Shown: positions 1-6,236, numbered from the stretch's first letter. The stretch is 7,245 nucleotides of DNA from Bacilli bacterium (GCA_024693415.1 JAILKX010000048.1:1-7245), one strand, 5' to 3'. Notes: generated from the letters alone by a model not told the origin. Program-made: numbers and translations.

Positions 1-73
1 CTCCGGAGATGCCGATCACGACGGTCGCGTCGCCGACGGTATCCCTGATCCATTGGATGATTTCTTCTTTCAT
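1..73 (-). CDS. nadE: NAD+ synthase, N-terminal fragment (cut by window edge)
   Basis: Only the first 24 codons are in the window. They read MKEEIIQWIRDTVGDATVVI followed by GISG. A short amphipathic helix (KEEIIQWIRDTV) followed by a buried strand (TVVIGISG) that enters a Ser-Gly-Gly loop is how small ammonia-dependent NAD+ synthases begin. The SGGxDS PP-loop binds ATP and would continue just past the edge. The enzyme amidates deamido-NAD+ as the last step of NAD biosynthesis, in the cytoplasm. The ATG at 73-71 is well supported: AGGGGAG (87-81) lies 7 nt upstream and a TATAAT box lies further back. Other PP-loop enzymes (GuaA, MnmA, QueC, TilS) also have an SGG loop. The very short N-terminus and the W-I-R helix favour NadE, but the rest of the protein is needed to be sure. 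Confidence 0.62.
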   Translation of the reverse strand, partial: MKEEIIQWIRDTVGDATVVIGISG

Positions 74-103
74 GGTTTGTCTCCCCTGATTCATTCGACC
101 CAT

Positions 104-131
104 ATTATAGCGCATCGCGTTTCCGCGTAAC
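104..131 (-). promoter_or_regulatory. Probable nadE promoter
   Basis: On the minus strand a perfect TATAAT (109-104) lies 30 nt upstream of the nadE start codon. The predicted transcription start is near 97, giving a leader of about 24 nt that contains the Shine-Dalgarno AGGGGAG (87-81). The -35 is weak: GTTACG (131-126) at 16-bp spacing matches TTGACA at three of six positions. Unlike the two divergent genes around 3870-4003, this gene appears to have a normal leader. Confidence 0.5.
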
Positions 132-152
132 ATAGGCGCGCGCAAAATCTAT

Positions 153-171
153 GAATTCGCATACACGTCCC
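153..171. repeat. 19-bp repeat, left copy (inverted relative to 4968-4986)
   Basis: The plus strand reads GAATTCGCATACACGTCCC, the exact reverse complement of 4968-4986. The match ends on both sides. It lies in non-coding DNA between the terminator of the exporter operon and the nadE promoter. Relative to the gene upstream of it on its own strand, each copy has the same orientation (GGGACGTGTATGCGAATTC read after a stop codon). The two copies enclose 4.8 kb containing the exporter operon and the reductase gene. Confidence 0.85.
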
Positions 172-239
172 CCACGGATTCGTCTTTTTTGGCGGACTTG
201 CGATGTCCAATTGTTCGGCGAAACGGGTCTTGACCGCGG

Positions 240-281
240 CGGGCACCCCAGCCATTGGGAATAATGGTTGGGCGCCGCCCG
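240..281. other. Imperfect intergenic hairpin
   Basis: An inner stem pairs 247-256 (CCCAGCCATT) with 263-272 (AATGGTTGGG) around a 6-nt loop. It is continuous over 10 pairs if one G-U wobble (251/268) is allowed. An outer 5-bp stem (CGGGC 240-244 with GCCCG 277-281) closes it after an asymmetric internal loop. In minus-strand RNA the wobble becomes an A-C mismatch, so the fold is slightly better in plus-strand RNA. Neither side is followed by a U-tract, so it does not look like an intrinsic terminator. It sits between the exporter terminator and the nadE promoter. Its function is unknown. Confidence 0.4.
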
Positions 282-286
282 AGGTT

Positions 287-316
287 AGAAAAAAGGCAGG
301 GGGTTAAGCCTGCCTT
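287..316 (-). terminator. Intrinsic terminator of the ABC exporter operon
   Basis: On the minus strand an 8-bp perfect stem (AAGGCAGG, 316-309, with CCTGCCTT, 300-293) closes an 8-nt loop. It runs into six consecutive T (294-289), the first two of them within the stem. The 5' arm begins inside the TAA stop codon of the exporter gene (317-315), so the last ribosome would sit against the hairpin. This is a classic Rho-independent terminator. Confidence 0.88.
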
Positions 317-2099
317 AGGAAGCTTGCTCGAATTGGAGCTCATAGAGCTTGTAATATAAGCCCTTCTGCTTCAATAGTTCCTGATGGTTGCCGCTTTCCA
401 TGACCTTACCCTGCTGGAGGACAACGATCTTGTCGGCGTGCTGGATGGTGGAGAGCCTATGGGCGACGACGAGCATCGTGCCGATGTTGCGCATCTTGTG
501 GAGCGAGTCCTGGATCAATACCTCGGTCTCGGTGTCGATGTTGGAGGTCGCTTCGTCCAAGATCAATACCTGGGGACGGGATAAGACCGTGCGGGCGAAG
601 GAGAGGAGTTGCCGCTGGCCGGAGGAGAAGTTCTCGCCCTTCTCGATGACCTTGCTGTCCAATCCATCGGTCAGCTGATCGATGAACTGGTCGGCGTTGA
701 CGTATTTGCAGACGTCCTTGATCTCCTCATCGGTGTAGGAGTCATCGTCATAGAGGGTGATGTTGCTCCTGATCGTGCCCGAGAAGAGGAAGACGTCTTG
801 GAGCATCTGGCCGATCGCCCTTCTTAGCGACTTGATCCTGATGTTCTTGATCGGGATGTCGTCGATCAGTATCTCGCCTTTCTGCGGCTCGAAGTTCCTG
901 ACGATCAGGGAGAGGATCGTCGTCTTGCCGGCGCCTGTCGCGCCTACGAAGGCGCAGGTTTGCTTGGGCTCGACGACGAAGGAGACGTCCTTGAGGATCC
1001 ACTCCTCCTTCTCGTAGGCGAACCAGACGTTGCGGAATTCGATCTTGCCCTTGAACTCCTCGATGTCGATGGCGTCGGGGCCATCGACGACGTCGGGGGC
1101 GACGTCGAGGAGGCTATAGAGCTTTTCGCCGGCGGCGTGGGCCCTCTGGAGGTTATTGAGCGAGTCGGCGAGGTTCTGGATCGGCGAGAAGAAGTTGTTG
1201 AGCAAGAGGTAGAAGGCGACCACCGAGCCGGCGGCGAGATTGAAGCGATAGGCGCTGAAGAAGGTGACGGCGATCGCGAGGTAATAGAGGAAGTTCACGG
1301 TCGGACGGAAGATCGCGAAGGCGCGGACCACCTTCATCCTCATGGTGCGGAGGTACTGGTTCTTGACGTCGAACTCGTCCTTCTTGCGCTTCTCCTGGCG
1401 GAACATCTGGATGATCTTCATGCCGGAGAGGCTTTCGTTGAGGAACGTGTTGAAGTCGGAATGGCCTTCCCTCTCCAAGCGGAAGGTGCGCTTGACGTAG
1501 CGCGAGAAGAAGAAGCTGATGGCGAACACCACGACGAGGAAGCCCATCATGATGCCGGCGAGCGGGACCGATTCGATGAACATGACGATCGCCACCCCGA
1601 CGATGGTCATGATGTTGCGGAGGATCGAGATCAAGGTGTTGGTGAAGAGGTCGGACATGTTGGCGGTGTAGAAGGCCACGCGGGTGACGAGCGAGCCGAC
1701 CGGCATCATGTTGAGCTGGCTGATCGACATCTCCTCGACATGGTTGAACACGTCGACGCGCATGTTGTAGACGATCTTCTGGCCGACCTTCTGGAGAAGC
1801 ATCGACTGGGCGTAGAGGAAGCACTGGTTGACCGCGACGATCGCGAAGTAGCCGACGCCTAAGCCGATAAGCGTCTTGGCGGTGGCGCCTGAGACCGCGA
1901 AATCGAGGCTATTGGTGAAGCGCTCGACCACTAACGGCAAAAGCATGTTCCCGGCGACGGAGGCGCCGAGGAGCAGAATCGCGAGCACGAAAACCCATAC
2001 CTCGCCCTTGAGGTAACGGCCAGTGCGCTTCACGATCTCCCAAAGGGACATCTTCTTGTGGCCGAATAGCAGGTCTTTCTCGCTGTAGCTGGCCATCAT
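315..2099 (-). CDS. Heterodimeric ABC exporter, subunit with intact Walker B and switch His
   Basis: A 594-residue half-transporter of the type IV (ABCB-like) exporter fold, normal in length. About six membrane helices lie near residues 33-56, 76-98, 153-175, 178-199, 265-285 and 288-305, followed by an ATPase domain from about 350. Visible motifs are Walker A GATGAGKT (386-393), Q-loop Gln434, signature FSSGQ (491-495, where LSGGQ is usual), Walker B LILDE with catalytic Glu516, and switch His547 (VAHRLST). An intact Walker B and His with a deviant signature is the known pattern of one half of heterodimeric exporters such as TM287/288 and BmrCD. The partner gene lies immediately upstream and overlaps by ATGA. 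GGAGG (2108-2104) is 4 nt from the first ATG and 7 nt from the adjacent second ATG (2096-2094), so translation may start one codon later. The substrate is unknown; drug, lipid or peptide export are all possible. Confidence 0.93.
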   Translation of the reverse strand: MMASYSEKDLLFGHKKMSLWEIVKRTGRYLKGEVWVFVLAILLLGASVAGNMLLPLVVERFTNSLDFAVSGATAKTLIGLGVGYFAIVAVNQCFLYAQSMLLQKVGQKIVYNMRVDVFNHVEEMSISQLNMMPVGSLVTRVAFYTANMSDLFTNTLISILRNIMTIVGVAIVMFIESVPLAGIMMGFLVVVFAISFFFSRYVKRTFRLEREGHSDFNTFLNESLSGMKIIQMFRQEKRKKDEFDVKNQYLRTMRMKVVRAFAIFRPTVNFLYYLAIAVTFFSAYRFNLAAGSVVAFYLLLNNFFSPIQNLADSLNNLQRAHAAGEKLYSLLDVAPDVVDGPDAIDIEEFKGKIEFRNVWFAYEKEEWILKDVSFVVEPKQTCAFVGATGAGKTTILSLIVRNFEPQKGEILIDDIPIKNIRIKSLRRAIGQMLQDVFLFSGTIRSNITLYDDDSYTDEEIKDVCKYVNADQFIDQLTDGLDSKVIEKGENFSSGQRQLLSFARTVLSRPQVLILDEATSNIDTETEVLIQDSLHKMRNIGTMLVVAHRLSTIQHADKIVVLQQGKVMESGNHQELLKQKGLYYKLYELQFEQAS

Positions 2100-2108
2100 T
2101 GCCCCTCC
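2094..2108 (-). promoter_or_regulatory. Translational coupling site with Shine-Dalgarno, ATGA overlap
   Basis: The last codons of the first exporter gene contain GGAGGGG (2108-2102). This is followed by ATG ATG (2099-2094), and the upstream gene's TGA stop (2098-2096) overlaps the first ATG. The arrangement should keep synthesis of the two subunits near 1:1, which suits an obligate heterodimer. Spacing favours the second ATG, and the overlap fits the first. Confidence 0.75.
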
Positions 2109-3871
2109 GCTTCGCGCTCGAGTTCCTGCAGGCGCACCATCTTCTGGTACGTCGGCGAGGTCTTGAGCAGTTCTTCATGGGTGCCGAACGCCTCGAGAAC
2201 GCCCTTCTTCATGACGGCGATCTTGTTGAGCGAGGCGACGGTGGATACGCGGGAAGCGACGAGGATCGTGGTCTTGCCCTTGCGCTGCTCGCGGATGTTA
2301 TGGAGGATTTCCTCCTCGGTCTTGACGTCGACCGCGGAGACCGAGTCGTCGAGGACCATGATCGGGGCGTCCTCGAGGAAGGCGCGGGCGATCGAGATCC
2401 TCTGCTTCTGCCCGCCGGAAAGGGTGACGCCCCTTTCGCCGGACACGGTGGAATATTTTTCGGTGAAGCCGTCGATGTCGGTGGCGACGGAGGCGAAGGT
2501 CGCCGCCGCGTAGACCTGCTCCATCGAGGCGTTGACGTTGCCGAAGGCGATGTTGTTCCTGATCTCGTCCGAGAAGAGGAAGTTATCCTGGGGGACGTAG
2601 GCGATCATGCCGCGGAGCGAGGAGACCTTGGCGTCCATGATGTCGACCCCGTCGATGAAGACCGAGCCCTTCTTGACGTTATATAGGCGCGCGAGCGAAT
2701 TGACCAAAGTGGACTTGGCCGAGCCGATCTTCCCGACGACGCCGATCGTCTCGCCGGCATTGATTTTTAATGACACGCCCTTGATGGATTCATGATCCGC
2801 ATCGGGGTAGGCGAAGTGGAAATCGCGGAATTCGATCTCGCCGCGCGGGTTCGTGAACTCGACCGGGTTCTCGGGGTCTTTGATGTCCTCGTCGCTGTCG
2901 AGGAAGCCGGAGATGCGCTCCAAGGAGGTCTTGGCGCGGCTCCGCATGGCGAACACCTGGCCAAGGGCCATCATCGGCCAGATGAGCATGCCGAAATAGC
3001 CGATGATCGTGGTGAGCTGGCCGGAATCCAAATCGAGACCGAACAGCGGATCGCCGCCGAAGCTCCTATAGGCGAGGTAGCCGCCTAGGGCGAGGGCGAT
3101 GGCGAACACCGCGCCGATGATGAGCTCGATGAAGACGTCGAAGATGACGCTGATGCGGGCGAATTTGATGTTGACCTCGCGGTTCTTCCAAGCCACTTTG
3201 GCGAAGGCGTGGAGCTGCTGCTTCTCCTTCACGAAGGCCTTGATGACGCGGAGCCCGGTGATGTTTTCCTGGGCGAAATCGTAGAGCTCGTCGTTGGCTT
3301 TCTGGCGCTGGCGCCACCTTTCGGACATGAATTTCTCGACGAAGGCGCCCCAGATGACGATCAGAAGCATCGGGACCAAGATGACGATGGAGACGAACCA
3401 GTTGACGAGGAACATCTTGACGATGACGAGCGCCGACATGAAGAAGGCGTCGACCATCATGATGGTGCCCCACCCGAGCAATTCGTTCACCGATTCGATG
3501 TCGGTCGAGAACCAGTTCATGATGTTGCCGACCGGATTCTGGTGGAGGTAGGTCTGGGAAACGCGCTCGGACTTGACGAACATCTCCTCGCGCATGCCCA
3601 TCTCGATCCGCGACGAGGCCGAGAAGATCGAGACGCGCCAAATGACGCGCCCCGCCGCAAGGACGAGGGCGACGATCACGACGCGCCAAACGATCGGCAT
3701 GACCTGCGATTCGCTCGATCCGCCGCCGTGCTGAAACAAAGTGACGATCTCGCCTAAGGCCTCCGGAAGGATGGTCTGGGCATAGTCGATCGCGATCAGG
3801 GTAACGATGCCAATGAGGAACAGGTACCAGTATTTTTTGTAATATTTGTTGATGTGCTTCCCAAACAGCAT
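2096..3871 (-). CDS. Heterodimeric ABC exporter, subunit with degenerate ATP-site residues
   Basis: A 591-residue half-transporter and the first gene of the operon. Membrane helices lie near residues 12-32, 61-80, 136-156, 158-179, 243-266 and 285-304; the ATPase domain starts at about 344. Walker A reads GKIGSAKS (380-387), with Ala385 replacing the usual last Gly. The Q-loop Gln is 428 and the signature LSGGQ (484-488) is canonical. Walker B reads MVLDD, with Asp509 in place of the catalytic Glu. The switch-loop His is replaced by Ser540 (VASRVST). Family knowledge: in heterodimeric exporters one subunit contributes a degenerate Walker B and switch, while its intact LSGGQ completes the partner's working site. 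This protein fits that role. The ATG at 3871 is supported by the promoter placed directly in front of it, and there is no room for a Shine-Dalgarno if the mRNA starts at the ATG. It stops inside the start of the second gene. Confidence 0.93.
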   Translation of the reverse strand: MLFGKHINKYYKKYWYLFLIGIVTLIAIDYAQTILPEALGEIVTLFQHGGGSSESQVMPIVWRVVIVALVLAAGRVIWRVSIFSASSRIEMGMREEMFVKSERVSQTYLHQNPVGNIMNWFSTDIESVNELLGWGTIMMVDAFFMSALVIVKMFLVNWFVSIVILVPMLLIVIWGAFVEKFMSERWRQRQKANDELYDFAQENITGLRVIKAFVKEKQQLHAFAKVAWKNREVNIKFARISVIFDVFIELIIGAVFAIALALGGYLAYRSFGGDPLFGLDLDSGQLTTIIGYFGMLIWPMMALGQVFAMRSRAKTSLERISGFLDSDEDIKDPENPVEFTNPRGEIEFRDFHFAYPDADHESIKGVSLKINAGETIGVVGKIGSAKSTLVNSLARLYNVKKGSVFIDGVDIMDAKVSSLRGMIAYVPQDNFLFSDEIRNNIAFGNVNASMEQVYAAATFASVATDIDGFTEKYSTVSGERGVTLSGGQKQRISIARAFLEDAPIMVLDDSVSAVDVKTEEEILHNIREQRKGKTTILVASRVSTVASLNKIAVMKKGVLEAFGTHEELLKTSPTYQKMVRLQELEREAEGQ

Positions 3872-3877
3872 GGCGTA

Positions 3878-3905
3878 ATCATATCACGCGCATGCAATAT
3901 GTCAT
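3878..3905 (-). promoter_or_regulatory. Promoter of the ABC exporter operon (extended -10)
   Basis: On the minus strand ATGACA (3905-3900, five of six matches to TTGACA) is separated by 16 bp from TATGAT (3883-3878, five of six matches to TATAAT). The -10 is preceded by TGA (3886-3884), forming an extended -10. Exactly six bases (3877-3872) separate the -10 box from the ATG at 3871, so the expected +1 is the A of the start codon. No Shine-Dalgarno is visible in this stretch. The simplest reading is a leaderless transcript. Confidence 0.72.
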
Positions 3906-3921
3906 CAAGGAAAATGCTTGG

Positions 3922-3933
3922 GAAAACGTTTTC
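3922..3933. promoter_or_regulatory. Perfect 12-bp palindrome, possible LacI/CcpA-type operator
   Basis: GAAAACGTTTTC is a perfect palindrome centred on CG in the divergent promoter region. It matches the core of LacI/GalR-family and catabolite (cre) operators, but the usual outer T/A pair is G/G here. It is 16 bp upstream of the exporter -35 and about 35 bp upstream of the weak reductase -35, so it could serve either promoter, more plausibly for activation than for blocking. No regulator gene is in the window. Confidence 0.4.
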
Positions 3934-3968
3934 GTTCACAATAGTTACAAATCTAGCGCGGAAATCTA

Positions 3969-3996
3969 TTCGCTCAGCCATTTGTGCGTGTACAAT
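3969..3996 (+). promoter_or_regulatory. Probable promoter of the aldo/keto reductase gene
   Basis: TACAAT (3991-3996) is a good -10 box. Six bases (3997-4002) separate it from the ATG at 4003, placing the expected +1 on the A of the start codon. The -35 is weak: TTCGCT (3969-3974) at 16 bp matches at three of six positions, so an activator may be needed. No Shine-Dalgarno precedes the ATG, again pointing to a leaderless message. Confidence 0.5.
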
Positions 3997-4002
3997 TTCG
4001 AT

Positions 4003-4968
4003 ATGAAATACCTCGAAATCGAAGGGATCGCCAAGCCGCTTTCCCGGATAGCCTATGGCTGCGATTGCCGCCCGATGCACGACGGCGACCGCGGGTTCCT
4101 CCCGTTTTTGGACTACCTCTACGACGAGCTCGGCATCACCTTGTTCGACGATGCGTGGCACTACCGCGATTCGGAAACCATCCTCGGCGAATGGATGGAA
4201 AAGCGCGGCAACCGCGATAAGGTGGCGGTCATCTCCAAAGGCTGCTGCCTGGGGCCTAACAAAAGGCACATCACCAAGGAATTGCTGCAAAAGGAATTGG
4301 ACGAGAGCCTGTTGCGATTAAAGACCTCCTGCATCGATATCTATTACCTCCACCGCGACGACCCCTCCTTCGCGGCCGAGGAACTCATCGAAATGCTCAA
4401 CGACCTGCGGAAACAGGGCAAGGTCAACCTGATCGGCGTCTCTAATTGGCGCGTCGACCGCATCGAAAAGGCGAACAAATACGCCGAGGAGCACGGTTTG
4501 GAGAAGATCCGCTTCTCGAGTCCCTCTTTCTCCTTGGCGCGCCAGGTCATCGACCCCTGGCGGGGCGGGGCGGGCTGCATCTGCCTAAGCCGCGATGAGG
4601 AAGCCCTCGATTACTATAAGAAGACCCAGATTGCCGTAGCCCCCTATTCGGCGATGGCGCGCGGATTCCTCGCGGGCCGCTACCCCTCCGAAAAGAGGTT
4701 CGCCATCTGGAAATCGATAGACTGGGCCTCACGGATCGCCTATTTCCACAGGGAAAACTTCAAGGTCCTCAAGAAAGCGGAACTGCTCGCCGCCAAGAAG
4801 AACTGCACGGTCAGCCAGATCAACCTCGCCTTCCTCTTCCATCAGGAATTCCCGACTTTCCCGGTGCTTGGATCCACCAGCAAAGAAAGGATGGCGAAGA
4901 ACGCCGAGGCCCTTTCGATAGAGCTCTCCGACGAGGAGATGAAATGGCTCAACGACCCAAAAGATTAG
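4003..4968 (+). CDS. Aldo/keto reductase family oxidoreductase
   Basis: A 321-residue soluble TIM-barrel oxidoreductase that should reduce or oxidise a carbonyl/alcohol pair using NAD(P)H; the substrate is unknown. The family's catalytic tetrad is complete: Asp49 (LFDDAWHY), Tyr54, Lys79 (VAVISKG) and His117 (IYYLHRDDP). LIGVSNW (143-149), APYSAMARGFLAGRY (213-227) and the cofactor-binding VLGSTSKERMAKN (288-300) are standard family stretches, and length is normal. I chose the ATG at 4003, not the in-frame ATG at 3892. The extra 37 residues would not resemble the family, would cover both promoters, and the barrel's first strand (YLEIEGIAKPLSRIAYG) begins right after 4003. It is divergent from the exporter operon and convergent with the acyltransferase genes, with a shared terminator. 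A link to the exporter's substrate is possible, but only position suggests it. Confidence 0.9.
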   Translation: MKYLEIEGIAKPLSRIAYGCDCRPMHDGDRGFLPFLDYLYDELGITLFDDAWHYRDSETILGEWMEKRGNRDKVAVISKGCCLGPNKRHITKELLQKELDESLLRLKTSCIDIYYLHRDDPSFAAEELIEMLNDLRKQGKVNLIGVSNWRVDRIEKANKYAEEHGLEKIRFSSPSFSLARQVIDPWRGGAGCICLSRDEEALDYYKKTQIAVAPYSAMARGFLAGRYPSEKRFAIWKSIDWASRIAYFHRENFKVLKKAELLAAKKNCTVSQINLAFLFHQEFPTFPVLGSTSKERMAKNAEALSIELSDEEMKWLNDPKD

Positions 4969-4986
4969 GGACGTGTATGCGAATTC
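4968..4986. repeat. 19-bp repeat, right copy (inverted relative to 153-171)
   Basis: GGGACGTGTATGCGAATTC begins on the last base of the reductase TAG stop codon and ends 5 bp before the bidirectional terminator. It is the perfect reverse complement of 153-171. A random 19-bp match in a window of this size is expected at roughly 1 in 10,000 under uniform base use, so the two copies are probably related by descent or function. Confidence 0.85.
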
Positions 4987-4991
4987 GATGA

Positions 4992-5017
4992 AAAACGCGC
5001 TCGGCTGAGCGCGTTTT
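4992..5017. terminator. Bidirectional intrinsic terminator between convergent genes
   Basis: A perfect 11-bp stem (AAAACGCGCTC, 4992-5002, with GAGCGCGTTTT, 5007-5017) has a GGCT tetraloop. In plus-strand RNA it ends in UUUU; in minus-strand RNA it ends in UUUUU (4995-4991). It lies 23 bp past the reductase stop codon and 1 bp past the acyltransferase stop (TGA, 5021-5019), and serves both. Confidence 0.92.
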
Positions 5018-5018
5018 G

Positions 5019-6236
5019 TCATATCCCGAGGAAGTCGTCCGACGCCCCCGTTTTCTTATTGCGCAGATGGTAATGCATCTGGAGGTATTTGAGGGCGTTG
5101 AACCCGATCGTCGAGGATGAGGCCCTATAGGTTTCCTTGTTGTGATAGAAGAGGAACGCCTGCTTTCCGGTGACCGCCATCTCGATGATCTCGTCGAGCG
5201 GGATCGAGAAATCCCCGAAAGAGATGGTCTCGTCCGTCATCTTGAGTTCGGCGTCTTCGACGACCGGCTCGTCCCGATGTTCGAGCGCGATCCTATGGAG
5301 GCTCACGTGGGGATCGCTGTAGATCAATTCGCCAGGCTTAGCTTCATAGCCGCGGACGTATTCCTCTTGCTCGGCGTACCACGTGTAAAGCTCTTTGTGC
5401 CTGAAACCCTCTTTGTTCGGGTTCTCAAAAAGCAGGTGCGCGCCATAGGTGACTTCGAGCCCGCAGGCATCGCATTTGACGAGGTTGCCCTCGCTTCTGA
5501 TGGTCGAGATCTTCCCGCAGCACGGGCAACGGTAGAGGACGCGCTCAAGTTTTTCGGCGCGGCGCTCGGAGATGGAGGGCCATGGGGATGGGACGTCATC
5601 GACGGTCAGGTTCTCGATGATGTCATTCCGCAGCTCCTCGAGGCTCATCGAGGCGATCTCCTCGGGGGTGCGCACCTTGCGGACGCTGATCTCGAATTTG
5701 CCCTTGCGGATATCCAAGGAGAAGCGCGGATCGACGGTCAATCCACCTTTGACGTTGACGTAGACCACCGTCGCCTTCGATTTCGCGACGAGTTTGGCCG
5801 TGGCTGGGGAAATGTAGCAAAGATGGGTCGAGAATGTGCGATTCCCCTCAGGGAAGAAGAGGATGCTCTCGCCTTTGCGGAGCAGGCGCAGGCAATCCAT
5901 GACGAGGCCGGAATCGTGGAGGCTCTTGTCCTTCCAGATCGGGCTGAACCAATAATTGAGGAGCCGGCGGTATTTGAAGGGTACGAAATCCTTGGCCGCC
6001 ATCATGTGATAGACGCCTTTTAGGGACAAGGCCACCATGTATGGGCCATAGGTCGTCACGTGGTTGCACATGACGATCTTCGGGCCCTTCGGCATCTCGA
6101 TGTTCTTGCGGAGCTTGATCCCGAATTGCTTCCTCGCTATCCGCCCGAAAACGATGCGGGCCACGAAGGAGCCCATCCGGAAGCGGAACGCCGCTATTTT
6201 CCCAGATTTCACATTCTTCATATCAGAGCGATTCAT
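5019..6236 (-). CDS. PlsC-like acyltransferase with zinc ribbon; catalytic Asp of HX4D replaced by Gly
   Basis: A 405-residue protein (numbered from the ATG at 6236). It is longer than a plain 1-acyl-sn-glycerol-3-phosphate acyltransferase (about 200-250 aa). Residues 1 to about 215 form the acyltransferase domain: VMCNHVTTYG (55-64), then FPEGNRTFS (128-136), the acceptor phosphate-binding motif. In the first motif Asn58 and His59 are present, but residue 64 is Gly where the HX4D motif needs Asp. Next comes a zinc ribbon, CPCC (Cys237, Cys240) and CDAC (Cys255, Cys258). The beta-rich tail of about 145 residues ends with FNALKYLQMHYHL and may be PH-like. It is a paralogue of the gene directly upstream and overlaps its 3' end by 14 bp. 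The start is uncertain: GTG at 6248, ATG at 6236 and ATG at 6221 (2 bp after the upstream stop) are all in frame, and none has a strong Shine-Dalgarno. It may be inactive, altered in specificity, or a partner of its neighbour. Confidence 0.85.
   Translation of the reverse strand: MNRSDMKNVKSGKIAAFRFRMGSFVARIVFGRIARKQFGIKLRKNIEMPKGPKIVMCNHVTTYGPYMVALSLKGVYHMMAAKDFVPFKYRRLLNYWFSPIWKDKSLHDSGLVMDCLRLLRKGESILFFPEGNRTFSTHLCYISPATAKLVAKSKATVVYVNVKGGLTVDPRFSLDIRKGKFEISVRKVRTPEEIASMSLEELRNDIIENLTVDDVPSPWPSISERRAEKLERVLYRCPCCGKISTIRSEGNLVKCDACGLEVTYGAHLLFENPNKEGFRHKELYTWYAEQEEYVRGYEAKPGELIYSDPHVSLHRIALEHRDEPVVEDAELKMTDETISFGDFSIPLDEIIEMAVTGKQAFLFYHNKETYRASSSTIGFNALKYLQMHYHLRNKKTGASDDFLGI

Noticed and set aside
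149..343. A 64-residue minus-strand open frame spanning the exporter gene's end and the intergenic region
   Set aside because: It starts inside the exporter gene, reads through the terminator and the hairpin, lacks a Shine-Dalgarno, and resembles nothing I recognise. It ends in DVYANS only because of the 19-bp repeat.
960..1862. A 300-residue plus-strand open frame inside the second exporter gene
   Set aside because: It is antisense to a clear ABC transporter, is rich in Asp, Glu, His and Val as expected from the complement of GC-biased codons, and shows no domain. It is a shadow frame.
3892..4002. N-terminal extension of the aldo/keto reductase from the ATG at 3892
   Set aside because: The 37 extra residues are unlike the family, and the stretch holds the exporter -35, the palindrome and the reductase -10. 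The ATG at 4003 matches the family start and promoter spacing.
3985..4006. Resemblance of the reductase start region (CGTGTA, then TTCGAT and GAAA) to the right 19-bp repeat and what follows it
   Set aside because: The spacing between the shared blocks differs by two bases and the blocks are only six bases long. It is too weak to call a third copy.
4729..5022. A 97-residue minus-strand open frame across the reductase 3' end
   Set aside because: It runs through the bidirectional terminator and lies antisense to conserved reductase codons; there is no start signal.
5142..6023. A 293-residue plus-strand open frame opposite the acyltransferase gene
   Set aside because: It is antisense to a gene with clear acyltransferase and zinc-ribbon motifs, and its composition is typical of a shadow frame.
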